Of a stretch of 64,000 nt of DNA, positions 1 through 10,914 are shown in pieces. Origin of the DNA: Morinoia aosen. Its lineage: Eukaryota; Arthropoda; Malacostraca; Amphipoda; Talitridae. The DNA is taken from NCBI GenBank assembly GCA_030386875.1, contig CM059571.1, positions 27,212,355-27,276,354 of the forward strand. The letters run 5' to 3'. The translations under genes were made by a program, and so were the position numbers. Under the pieces are notes generated by a model. That model was not told the origin of the DNA and ran no database searches. It worked only from the letters and a program-made list of their open reading frames with translations. Numbering within the stretch: the stretch's first letter is position 1; every line of letters starts with the position of its first letter.

Positions 1-907
1 TTTTTTCTCGTAGAGTAGAGGATTTTCATGCTTTATTGTAGGCCGCCAGCGCGTAGTGTCTTATCATAGCCTAGCGGGAGCATAATCAACAAGTTATTGT
101 AAGCTGCCGGGTGACTTCACGCGTGTATTGCTTGAAACTTGCCGCATGTGTGAAGGAGAAGATTTTTGGTAAGACAAAATCGTCATGAAATAATAATAAT
201 GGTCGAAATAATGGTCTTATCTGAATTTTATGATATATGAAAGTAGTCAAATTAGTTAACTGTTAGATATAAACCAATAAATAGGGTGAAAATACCTAGT
301 CTCTTACTCTATCTTTATGTGTATGCGTTATAAATTAATCACTGTATTGGTAAATTTTAATGATTTTTTTTTTCTTTGAGGAACGCGATGAAGTTAGAAT
401 AGTTCGTTGAAATTTAGCGAATTATGCCTATTGATGGCAGTTCGTGTTGTGACGGGCCACCGGAGCAGAACATATAAGGGAAATATGCTCACTGTTTGCA
501 TTCATCAATATACTGTTTGAGAGACTGAAAAAAGGTTGTCAGGTAAACTTGGTAAACACTAAAGAGCCGAAATCTTCATTTTCTTTCTGTACGTTTTATG
601 AATGTAGTTAGTGAAAAATTATAGCTACAAGTAAAATCGAAAGAGTACGCCTTTTGATGGTGGGACATAAATTTTCAAAACGACACATCATTCGTGAGAA
701 ATAAACGCGTGAGGTACTCGCCCATAATTGAACAATAAATAAAAGTGATAAAAATCATTACATTGAATACTAATCCAAAATAAAAATCGGGGACGAACAT
801 CTTCATCTGTTCGATACGTTCCATGCTCAAGTGCCTACCAGGAACAGCGGGTGCGCAATCAAGAAAAATAAACTTCTGAGAAGTTGGTTGAAATTCTTGA
901 GAGTTCA
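1..907. other. No recognised feature
   Basis: AT-rich non-coding sequence; no reading frame over 60 codons from ATG and no repeat I can name. Confidence 0.6.
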
Positions 908-1219
908 GCTCCCAGGGGGACTATGTAAGGGCCTGAGCTAAAGGTTAGGTAGGCTTTCTTTTTCGTTGAAATAGAATAGGTTTTGTTTTGTTATGGACCA
1001 TCTTTTTTCGGTTCACTGCTGTCCTGTTTTTCAGCACCTACTACTTTCTTCTTCAACTTTTTCTTGTTTCATGAACTTCTTTCTTAGCTTTCTGTTTCTG
1101 TGCCCTTTCTGCATAGATTCCACGTTTCTTTAACTCCATACTAAATGGTGCCTTCTTCCTTCCTCTCTTTGGATAGCTTTTGTTGCGGATAGGGAGGCTT
1201 AAACTAACTAATAATCTAA
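908..1219 (+). mobile_element. SINE-like family copy 1 (5'-truncated, with TSD)
   Basis: It starts inside the family's GCGCTCCCAGGGGG block, lacking about 40 5' bases, and runs to GGGAGGCTTAAACTAAC plus a TAATCT tail. The flanks repeat TCTTGAGAGTTCA at 895-907 and 1220-1232 (13-bp TSD). Truncation at the 5' end with an intact TSD is typical of target-primed reverse transcription. Confidence 0.9.
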
Positions 1220-1230
1220 TCTTGAGAGTT

Positions 1231-1290
1231 CACCAAAAAAAATCTCGTCATGCTTGATGCAATCAAAAAAAATCTCGTCATGCTTGATGC
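1231..1290. repeat. Tandem duplication, 30-bp period
   Basis: Two adjacent copies share 27 identical bases (CAAAAAAAATCTCGTCATGC and the following seven). They abut the 3' TSD of SINE-like copy 1. Confidence 0.9.
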
Positions 1291-1865
1291 AGCTGTGTAG
1301 CGGTGCGTGTAGTGTTGCTGTGCGCGTTCGAGTGCGTGTTTCAAAGCAAAGGGGTTCACAGAATTACACGTTCAAGTCTGCTATCTGCTAAAAACTAACG
1401 CTCCAAGCTTAATATATGGGTGTAAGGAGTACAATGAAGTGATAAAATTTACGCGGAAATGGGCGTTTGATTTTTGTTTCTAGACGTTCCGAGCACCGCT
1501 CAGACCTTCAAGATCATGAGCACCTGGCGCCCATAATGCAATGTTCATTGAACCTTTCGAGGAAATGGGCCACTACATTCCGTATCGTTTCTCACAGTAG
1601 GGAGTAGAATATATCTCGTACCCCGACATGCCTTCTTCTATTGATTTGTTTAGAATGGTTGTCTATTCTACGAAGCGCTCCAGTGGCTGTAGATGTAACC
1701 TCTCAAGCAACGGAGCACCAAGATTGCGTTCATAAAAGAAAGGCTCTATCATCATTTACTGCTTCCAACTTGGTTTGTTCAAGTCATAACGCTTGTTCTT
1801 CAGTTCATCCTGCCCAAGTTCAGGTCTTTTGGTGCTTTAAATGGGCTCGAATGATGCGCTTTTGC

Positions 1866-2175
1866 GCCTCAAGGAAATACGACTGTTGTATCAATGAAAA
1901 TTAGCGCTTCTAGGAAGAAAATGTGAGATATCCACTTTTTCAAATAGAATAAGTTTTTGTTTCCTCACAGAACATTTTTTTGGTTCACCGTTGTCCTGTT
2001 TTTCAGCACGTACAAATTTATTCTTCACCTTCTAGCGCGTTTCATAAACTTGTTTCTTTACTTGCTGTTTCTATGCGTAGGGAACCTTGTGAAGGGACAC
2101 ACCTTGTGCATAGCTTCTCCGTTCCGTTTGCTCCATTAATGACGAGCGGTAACTTTTGTTACCAGTTGAAAAAAA
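1866..2175 (+). mobile_element. SINE-like family copy 2 (diverged)
   Basis: It aligns from CCTCAAGGAAATACGAC through TTGTCCTGTTTTTCAGCAC to the 3' block, which is eroded. No TSD was found. Open stretches across it are chance. Confidence 0.75.
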
Positions 2176-3255
2176 CGTTGTAAATTTAATTTAACACTCG
2201 AAAATTATATCAATTTTCTTTTGTTTGACTGATCTTATGGAGAATTTTCTTCAGAATCTATCGATGTATTGGGCTCGCATGTACGTTTAGCGGTTCATCC
2301 CCTAGACGGGGGAGAATGCGGTCTCTTGCGCAACCGCAACGCAGGCCAATCGCAGGGTGACCCCCTTGACTACGACTCAGTTCTGAGCGTTCCCATGCGG
2401 GAATTAGCAAGTCAGCTTGCCTGTGCCCTTGTTCGAAATGCTTTCGTACTCAAACGAAATTTTCTAACACTCAGTGAGCGAATTATGTTCATGTAACTGT
2501 GTGTTTGTTTTGACTGCGGCTGCTATGAGTCATCAGTTAATTACTTCTGTCGTAAAATTCTACTTTTCTTCGTTTGAAATGCTACTCCTCTCACAGTTTT
2601 GGAGGTAAGGGAATGAGAAATATATCAACAGATGAAACTTGAAAAGAGCTGTAAAACAGTTGCAACCTATGCTTGAAATTAAATATAATTTTAAAATTAA
2701 ACGAGAAATAACAAGAAAAACCACAAAATAGTGACATTTTGGGGAAAAATCCCTAAAATTCAACGAATCGAAGTATAAAAAATCATTGCAGTGTTTCTTA
2801 AGACAATACATTTAACTATCTAAAAATCATGTGGCCGGTTCTGTAACTTCAAAATTGTAGAAGTACCATTTTTCGTACATACCAATTTTCCACTAAAAAA
2901 ATTCTAATGAAACTACAAAAAAACACGAATCAAAAAAGTATCGTTGCATCATTTCACACTTATGGTGAAATTTTCAGAAAAATCCGTCGGAAAATTACAG
3001 ACTTTATTTTTGGGTAGCTTCTTACCTTTCTTCGGAATACCTTTGTTGTGATTACTGAGTAGGATGGCTTAGACTAACTTATCTAATCTGTTGTGCTCAT
3101 GCATCATTAATGTCAAATAGTAAATTTATTACACGCGTGGGCGTGCTATGTTTTTTATTTTTTGAATCTAGATATGCGATTTAATTAAAAATTTTGCATA
3201 AATCATACATAACAATTTTCTTGCAAAGTCTAAATGCTTACTCAGTCCTACTAGT
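2176..3255. other. No gene recognised; short GC-rich patch
   Basis: 2269-2420 is GC-rich with a small palindromic CCCCTAGACGGGG and an open stretch of 75 codons of no known family. The rest is AT-rich without features. Confidence 0.5.
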
Positions 3256-3361
3256 CATGTAAAGGTTAAATGGTCGCGTAAGCTTAAATAGTTGCGTAAA
3301 GTTCAAATGCTCCCGTAAAGTTCAAATGGCCCATGCAAGTAATGGTGAAATGGCCACATGA
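3256..3361. repeat. Decayed units upstream of the 19-bp minisatellite
   Basis: Imperfect units such as GTAAAGTTCAAATGG(C/T) recur every 19-21 bases and grade into the regular array, consistent with an old array edge. Confidence 0.7.
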
Positions 3362-3937
3362 AGTTCTAATGGTTGCGGGAAGTTCTAATGGTTGCGGGAA
3401 GTTCTATTGGTCGCTGGAACTTCTATTGGTCGCTGGAAGTTCTATTGGTCGCTGGAAGTTCTATTGGTCGCTGGAAGTTCTATAGGTCGCTGGAAGTTCT
3501 ATTGGTCGCTGGAAGTTCTATTGGTCGCTGGAAGTTCTTCTATTGGTCGCTGGAAGTTCTATTGGTCACTGGAAGTTCTATTGGTCGCTGGAAGTTCTAT
3601 TGGTCGCTGGTAGTTCTATTGGTCACTGGAAGTTCTATTGGTCGCTGGAAGTTCTATTGGTCGCTGGAAGTTCTATTGGTCGCGGGAAGTTCTATTGGTC
3701 GCGGGAAGTTCTATTGGTCGCGGGAAGTTCTATTGGTCGCGGGAAGTTCTATTGGTCGCGGGAAGTTCTATTGGTCGCGAGAAGTTCTATTGGTCGCGGG
3801 AAGTTCTATTGGTCGCGGGAAGTTCTATTGGTCGCGGGAAGTTCTATTGGTCGCGGGAAGTTCTACTGGTCGCGGGAAGTTCTACTGGTCGCGGGAAGTT
3901 CTACTGGTCGCGGGAAGTTCTATTGGTCGCGGGAAGT
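3362..3937. repeat. 19-bp minisatellite (GGTCGCGGGAAGTTCTATT)n, about 30 units
   Basis: Two blocks can be seen: units with GCTGG (about 3411-3672) followed by units with GCGGG (about 3673-3937). One unit near 3535 has an extra TTC. Degenerate 19-21 base relatives extend upstream to about 3256. The open frame of 208 codons at 3373 is a repeat artefact. Confidence 0.96.
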
Positions 3938-4280
3938 CCCCTCAGGGGGATACAACTATTGTATCTATGGAAATTAGCGCTCCCAGGGGAACCATGTGAG
4001 GGCCCGAGCTAAAGGTTAGGTAGGCTTCCTTTTTTGTAATAAAATAGTTTTTTGTTTTGTTACGGACCATCCTTTTTCGGTTCACTGCTGTCCTGTTTTT
4101 CAGCACCTACTACTTTCTTCTTCAACTTTTTTCTTGTTTCATGAACTTCTTTCCTAGCTTATTGTTTCTGTGAACCTTGTGCATAGATTCCGCGTTCCCT
4201 CAACTCCATACTAAATGGTGCCTACCTCCTTCCTCTCTTAGAACATCGTCGTGCAATTAAGGGAGGCTAAAACTTTCTTA
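3938..4280 (+). mobile_element. SINE-like family copy 3 (full 5' end)
   Basis: It starts CCCCTCAGGGGGATACAAC directly after the 19-bp minisatellite and ends GGGAGGCTAAAACTTTC, next to a (TA)n run. No TSD is visible; tandem expansion on one side and microsatellite growth on the other may have erased it. Confidence 0.9.
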
Positions 4281-4284
4281 TGTA

Positions 4285-4380
<96 letters not shown>
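4280..4380. repeat. (TA)n microsatellite, about 100 bp
   Basis: An almost pure TA run with a few TG steps at its left edge, directly after the tail of SINE-like copy 3. Confidence 0.97.
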
Positions 4381-4383
<3 letters not shown>

Positions 4384-4700
4384 GTTTTTAAACGAACCTC
4401 TCTGGAGTGGACATAATACATATTACAGCTTCATCACGTGTAACAGAAAATAATGCTATTCACATCGATTCCATGATGTTTATTAAATTCGATCAAGTCG
4501 ACCATGAATTAGATAGACACGATGCGTCAGATACTTTGCCATCACTCTCCTCTGGCGTGTGAGGATAAAGCGCAGCACTTGCTACAGGTTTTATTTGATT
4601 AAACAACTTGAGATGAATCTTGAAGTGAGTTTTTTCTTGTTTCAATTGGGAAGAGAGCGCCGTACGCTTATTATGTTAGAGTTTATTTCAAGCCTATTTA
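4381..4700. other. No recognised feature
   Basis: AT-rich sequence between the (TA)n run and SINE-like copy 4. Confidence 0.5.
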
Positions 4701-5010
4701 TCCCTAAGGGGATACAACTGCTATATTTATGGGAATTAGCGCTTCCTGGGGAAAGATGTGACGCTACGAGCTGAAGGTCAAGTAAGCCTTTCTTTTGTAG
4801 AAATGGAAAAGGTTTTTTGTTTGTTTAATAACGGAACATGTTTAAAACATATCCTTTTATCCTTCATGACAATATATTTGTCCTGTTTTTCCGCATCTAC
4901 TACTTTTTTCTCCAACTTTTATTTTGTTTCATAAACTTACTTCCCAACTTACTGTTTCTTTACGCAGGGTATCCCATGTGGGAACACGTGTTGGCATAGA
5001 GAGCCTCGTT
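4701..5010 (+). mobile_element. SINE-like family copy 4 (3'-truncated)
   Basis: It starts TCCCTAAGGGGATACAACTG and follows the family up to the GCATAGA block near 5000, where similarity stops; the 3' 60 or so bases and tail are absent. Confidence 0.75.
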
Positions 5011-5089
5011 AGCACAATGTGGCGTCGCTAACGGGATTTCATTTATACGATTTTAATTTTCTTTTTACATTTAATGAGTTAAGTGAGGA

Positions 5090-5697
5090 TTTCTATTACT
5101 GTGTTTCTATTGTTTATATAGAATATTTTTCTTTGTTTTGATACGAGCACAATGTGATGGCCTGAGCTGAGAGTTAGGTAGGCCTTCTTTTTGTTGAAAT
5201 ATAATGTTTTTGTTATGTTAAGGACCACCTTTTTTCGGTTCACTGCTGTCCTGTTTTTCAGCACCTACTACTGTCTTCTTCAACTTTGGTCTTGTTTCAT
5301 AATCTTCTTTCACAACTAACTGTTTCTATGCCTTTCTGCGTAGATTCCGCGTTTCCTTAACTCCATACTAAATGGTGCCTTCCTCCTTCCTCTCTTTGGA
5401 TCGCAATTGTTGCTGGGTAGGGAGGCTAAAACTAACGACTAATCTAATCTTTTGATACGAGCCATCTTTTTCGGTGTACTGCTCTCGTATTTTTCAGCAC
5501 CTACCATTTTTTCAAATTTTACAGTGGTCTATTAGAATTTTTCAATTTTGTTGTTTTTAAGCGCAGGATGTGAAGACACCTTGTGTATAGATTCTCCGTT
5601 CCTTTAATTCCATACAAACTGGGGCCTTCCTTTTTTCTCCCTGCGGCCCACCGTTGTTATAGTTAGGAAAATTTAAACTGACTTAAAATCTTAAAAT
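5090..5697 (+). mobile_element. SINE-like family copy 6 (split host of copy 5)
   Basis: The left part (about 5090-5147) has the ATAGAATATTTTTCTTTGTTTTGA region and the right part (5463-5697) continues with the family's CATCTTTTTCGG to AGTTAGGAAAATTTAAACT. The interruption is copy 5. Its own 5' start is unclear. Confidence 0.75.
5148..5449 (+). mobile_element. SINE-like family copy 5, nested in copy 6
   Basis: It runs from ACAATGTGATGGCC to a TAATCTAATC tail, flanked by TTTTGATACGAGC at 5135-5147 and 5450-5462 (13-bp TSD). The target is itself a copy of the same family: the host sequence continues CATCTTTTTCGGTG after the second TSD. Confidence 0.9.
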
Positions 5698-5779
5698 CGA
5701 TGCTGCTTTAGTTGCGATTGACAAGCGACCGCTGCGTACGCTAAGGAAACTATTTTAGCGATATTTTCTCGTTTGCATT

Positions 5780-6110
5780 CCCCTCAGGCGGATACAACTA
5801 TTGTATGTATCTGTGGGAATTAGCGCTCCCACGGGCATAATGCTGGGTCCCGAGCTAAGGGTTGGGCAGGCCTGCCTTTTAGTGAAAGTAAGTTTTTGTT
5901 TGGATCTGAACCATCTTTTTTCAGTTCACTACCGTGCTGTCTTTCTGTAGATACGACTTTTTTCCTCTAATTTTATCTCATTTTATAAACTTCTTTCCTA
6001 ACGAACTGTTTTGCGATCCCTCAAGTCCATATAAATGATGCCTTCCTTATTCCTCTCATTGGAACGCCTTTGCAGCGTTCAGGGAGGCTTAAACCTACAT
6101 AATTTAATCT
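5780..6110 (+). mobile_element. SINE-like family copy 7
   Basis: It starts CCCCTCAGGCGGATACAAC and ends CAGGGAGGCTTAAACCTAC plus tail. Flanks GTTTGCATT (5771-5779) and GTTTTCATT (6111-6119) form a probable aged TSD with one mismatch. Confidence 0.85.
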
Positions 6111-7328
6111 GTTTTCATTTGAACGCGTCATCGCATCACGGCGGCCTGATTGTAATTATCAGTGTGGCGTAGTTGCTGAAATTCCCAATCAATTAGAAAA
6201 TAACAGTGAAATTTTCTTGCTACCTTCCTCTGCTGATCCAGACGTGCGTGGAATTGACGGTCGTGGATTCGGTCACTATCGAGACTCTCTGCTGCATGCT
6301 AAGTAAACTGGTTGTTAAATTTCCAACCAGAACAGGCACATTGAGAGAGTGAACCGGATTTTGTCTAGTTGATCCTTTGAAAATTAAATTTCTACTCTCC
6401 ATTGTTCGGCGAGTAAATTCAATCAGTAAGGTACACAGTGTTCGTTTGCTCATCGACCTGCAGCGACATTTATGTGGTTAGCAGTATCGACGTTTGCGTT
6501 TGAACTTCATGAAGGTCATTTGCGAAGTCCTTGAAATTTAAGTCACTATGAGCGTTAACAACTGGAATGTTTACCTTTCTATAAATGCGAGTGCTCTATG
6601 TAGCTCACAAACACTATCGGCAATCGCTAGCAAAGGGATGTTTAAGAATGAAAACTCTTGATTTATTTAATATTAATTAATTTGTGTTCGCACAAAACGG
6701 CTTCAGTTCCTACTTAGTATCTACGAAAGAAAACGAAGTCACGTCTTGCGCACATTTTAAGGAAATATTTATTTGGACTTAGAGGGCCCCATTGCTGTAC
6801 GGAACGTCGTGTGTAGCGGCGACAGCGCTCCTTTGTCGTGTTTGAAGGATTAAATCCGTCGAGCGACCTTGTGCCCGCATGACGCCTGTGAGATCATTGC
6901 TGAGTACGTGATGAAAATACGTGCGCCATCCTTTGGGTTTGGTTGTGTGTATTTACCGTGAAGCGTTAAACCATTGGTTGCGTTATCTACACGACCTTCA
7001 GCCAGTTCGTGTCGCTACAAATGGACGTCTGTGATGTGAGTGTCTTCTGATATAGATTTTTTTTGGAGTCGAGTTTATTATACTCGAAACAATTTCAGTT
7101 CTCTAAGGATTAGGTTGTAAGCGGGAGTGACTTGAAGGTACATGTCATGCTGTGATTAATTTAGTAAGGCGACAGCTGCCTTTATTTTGTCTTGTGCTAA
7201 AATAAAATGCGCTCGAAAATTTTCACACTTGATATATGAGTATTGTTAAAGTTATCCACTGAAGGTATGTATGTTAGACGAATTGCAGTAACACTATAAT
7301 TTCACTTCAAAATGAAGTCAGCTCGCTA
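6111..7328. other. No recognised feature
   Basis: Unique-looking AT-rich sequence; the 77-codon minus-strand stretch at 6220-6453 matches nothing I know. Confidence 0.5.
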
Positions 7329-7682
7329 CCTCTCACAGATATACAACCATTGTATCTATAGGAATTAGCATTCCGAGGGTGAAAATGTGAGGTCCCGACA
7401 TGAGAGTTAAATAGGCCTTTTTTGTTGTTGAAATGAAATCTTTTTTATTTTAAGCACTATCAATATTTTGATTCACTGCTGCCCGGTTTTCCAACGCCTA
7501 CTGGTTTGTTTTTCAACTTTTATCTTGTGCCGTAAACTTCTTTCTCAACTTACTGTTTCTACGCACCTTATGCATGGATTCCGCGTTCTCTTATCTCCAT
7601 ATTAAATGGTGCCTTCCTCCTTCCTCTCTTAGGATCGCCTTTTTGTTGCTTACATGGAGGCCTAACCAACATCTATTCTAAT
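7329..7682 (+). mobile_element. SINE-like family copy 8
   Basis: It carries ATACAACCATTGTATCTATAGG, GAATTAGCATTCCGAGGG, the ATTCACTGCTGCCCGG block and the GGAGGCCTAACC end. Diverged; no clear TSD. Confidence 0.85.
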
Positions 7683-7890
7683 CAGTTAACTCACGATGCT
7701 TAATTTCATCAATTTCGTTGATCTGCTGTAGAAGTGTGAAGGATTGGCGACTAAGTCCAGAGTTCCGTGGAGACTTGCAGCACACTTGTGTACGCAGCTC
7801 AGGTCTCTTGACTGTCCTCAACACTGCTTGTTCACTGGAGCTAGCAAGTGAACGATGTGGCGATAAAAATTTTTATCTAAACAAATGATC

Positions 7891-8170
7891 GCTATGCTTA
7901 AATCGCTGATTACTCTAATAAATTTTAAAGTGAAGAAAATGCTAATAAAATTGGTAATTTTATTCAAGAAAACAAAAATGGAAAACGTTTCCGGGACCAG
8001 TTTTATGTTTTTTTAGTATTGATAATACTTCGTATTTTACAGAACTGATGTTGGAGCTGGTTTTCAAAATGTTTTCGAATTTTTGTTTTTTCGAAGAAAA
8101 TAATTAATGTATTAGCATTTTCTTTGCCTCTAAATTTTTACTATTTTTATGTACCGTTCATGAGCATAGC
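7891..8170. repeat. Long imperfect foldback (inverted repeat), about 280 bp
   Basis: The left arm (GCTATGCTTAA..., GAAAATGCTAATA..., AAACAAAAAT) pairs with the right arm (ATTAGCATTTTC, ATTTTTGTTTTTTCG, GAGCATAGC), centred near 8022 at AGTATTGATAATACT. Arms are about 130 bases, imperfect. A foldback MITE is most likely. No TSD was fixed. Confidence 0.75.
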
Positions 8171-10533
8171 GTAAATGAAGAATGCTCCAGCCTAGAAATG
8201 AAGTTTAGTGGGTATTTGCGGTGACTCGTCAACAACTTCGTGTGTCTTCTTTCCAATTTTGCTCCTTTACCTCGCGAAAAAAAAAAATTATCGATGCTCT
8301 CATGATAGTCGTGTAAATACTTCTATTTTGTATGTGTTAAATAGACGGCTAAGATATACCGTACGTGCTCGTTTAAAGCCTTAAGAATGACTTACGAATT
8401 TTCCTCACAGTTATATGTTTATTCTGCGTATTTTCTCGGGGATGCGCTGACGGGTTTATCCTGTAGTGACCTACATTTCGTTGAACATTGAGTAGCCCTA
8501 CAGACTTGGTTAACGTATTAATGCCATACTTTTACTCAGCAGTTCTTGCTTTCCCTTTTCTTCGCTCCGAAGCTCCCTCCTTGGTGCGAGTAGGAGGACT
8601 TGCTGCTGACAGAAGGTAGAGGTGAACTCTCATGCACTTTAGGTTGCGATTTCATGATTTCTAAATTATGGGCGCAACAATTACTATGATTTACTTAAAC
8701 TGCATTGCGCAATTCGATGTTAAGTAAATAATGTACAAGTAAGCTGTGTTGATTTGTCGAGTTCCTCAAAGCCAGTTCATCGCTCCCAGCCCGCGTACAG
8801 TAAAGCGTGTTCGAATAAGAAACTAATCTGTCGACATTTTTGTGATAACAAGTACAAGTATGGGAATCGTGAGTAGTCAATCTTACTGGCAATCACGTTC
8901 CTAAACCATTTAAATTTATTTTCAAGCATCGACAAAAAAATGATATAAAGCTATCCTTACATAATATTTTTTGAAAAAAATAAAATGCTCGGATCCAATA
9001 CAGCAACGGTATCTCTACGCGCCAGTATTTTTTGAGTGTCGCATAGAAAGCCTGAAACAAGTTTACGTCCGTCAGTTCAACTCTGTTCCATTCGTTCCTG
9101 CCTACCTCTGCGTGTGGCGGTATTTTAGATCACGCATTTTTATTTTATTTCAATAGTCTATAGTCCTGATTTGTACATCGCTTTGCACGGGAATTTATTT
9201 TTTTTGTTCGAAGGTACCACGTAGGCGCCATAAAATTTAAGTTTAGAGATAATTTACTGCTTTTCGAATTTCTTTCTTTTTGTTCCCAAGTAAACAAAAA
9301 TTATTCCAAGACCACGAGTCTTGGAATAATTTGAAACTTCCGTACCAGCCCGTTTCCCTTATCGCGCTCAGTTGCTTATAAATTAGAAAATTCTTTATCT
9401 TGGCTTTCATTCTGGCAATTGTTCGTTTTCTCTCTCGAATTCAGAATGTGTGGTGAATAAATAAATCAATAAGTTTTCACCTAAGTGTATCGAATTATTG
9501 GAAAGAAGCGAATGAGATTTTCACGTACAAATGAATGTTCTAGTTGTGTTACTGATCAGAAAGTGATTAGGAAACTATCATTCTATTCAACTATGCACTG
9601 GACAAGAGATTCTCAACATGTGTAGGTATAATTGACAATTTCGTCTACTCTAAAAATTCTTGCTGAGTAAAAAATCAAATAATGCACTAAGTAAACGAGG
9701 TGAGAAATGTTTAGAGTTGAATCCTCAGCTCCGAATTTAGTACGCTGAAACGATTGATCAAAAGATAAATGATCCATAATAAATTTTGTTTATGAGCCAG
9801 ATGATGCTGTTTCGTTCATTTCTTTGGATTTCATGCTAAAAAGTGTTCTTTTTATAGGAGTCACGCTAGAATTTTTTCCTTTTTTTTAGACTTCACATTT
9901 GACTTTGATTTTTCTTTCAGAGTTAACGTTAGAGTTTATCCTTTTCATCTGACCGAGGCTAGCACTTGTAACGTTTCCTGTAATAATGTTCATTAGTAAT
10001 AGTTGATACGAATATGGTGATATTAACGAGATCATTCGGAACCTTGTGCGGCCAGGAAACTGAGTAGACACTCTGTGCTCTCCAAGTAATCATCTCGCTC
10101 GACGATAGTAAGGCGTTGCCCTCAACTTATCGGAAGCAGTATAGTTATGATGCTTATGCCATCGCTAATTTCTGTGACGGCTGTTATTGTCTGCTTCTGG
10201 TAATGGATACAGACACTGTCACATTCTTTCATATTTTATCAAGACTTAGGAATGAGACTACCCACATGTCTCTCATCTCTCAGGACCATCATTGAAACTT
10301 AGTTGATTTCGATAATTTTATTCTTTTTCGTGAGATTCCTTTTCATGGTATTTGCTCCTCGTCTTAATATATTTTGCACCAAAATTTAGCTGGAAATTAT
10401 CATACGTCTAAGAAACTTTGTAATAAAACCCTATTGTGGTTGAATGAATCAAAAATAATTAGTTAAAATAAGTAGATTCTAAAATCATTTGGGATAGTCA
10501 GATTTTTCATTGTTTATACTTCGTTTTTTCATC
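8171..10533. other. No gene recognised
   Basis: Apart from the hairpin at 9298-9332, only short open stretches of no known family. Confidence 0.5.
9298..9332. repeat. Perfect hairpin, 15-bp arms, 5-base loop
   Basis: Arms AAATTATTCCAAGAC and GTCTTGGAATAATTT with loop CACGA. No gene is recognised next to it, so a role as a terminator or processing signal is not supported. Confidence 0.9.
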
Positions 10534-10914
10534 GGGGTTGAGTCATTGTACCTGTAGGAATTAGCGCTCTGAGGGACAACATGCCAGGGCCTTCCTTTTG
10601 TTGTTCCTTCCTTTGTAGGGCCTTCCTTTTGTAGGAATAAAATAGAGTTATTGTTTTGTTACGGACCATCTTTTTTTTTAATTCACTGCCGTCTCTTTTT
10701 TCAGTACTTTTAACCTTCTTCAGCTGTTATCTTGTTTCATTAACTACTTTGTGAACTTACTTTTTCGATGCGCATAGGGTCTGGTGTGAGAATACACTTT
10801 GTGTATAGATTCCCTGTTCCTTAAACCCATGTTAAACGGAGCCTTCCTCCTTTCTTTCTTTGAAACACCTTTGCTGTAGTTGGGGAGGCTTAAACTAACT
10901 TATCTCGTCTAATC
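10534..10914 (+). mobile_element. SINE-like family copy 9
   Basis: It has CATTGTACCTGTAGGAATTAGC near the 5' end and TTGGGGAGGCTTAAAC at the 3' end. An internal duplication of GGGCCTTCCTTTTGT near 10588-10633 lengthens it. Confidence 0.85.

Noticed and set aside
3373-3999. 208-codon open reading frame and overlapping frames
   Set aside because: Same artefact over the other 19-bp minisatellite; it ends in SINE-like copy 3.
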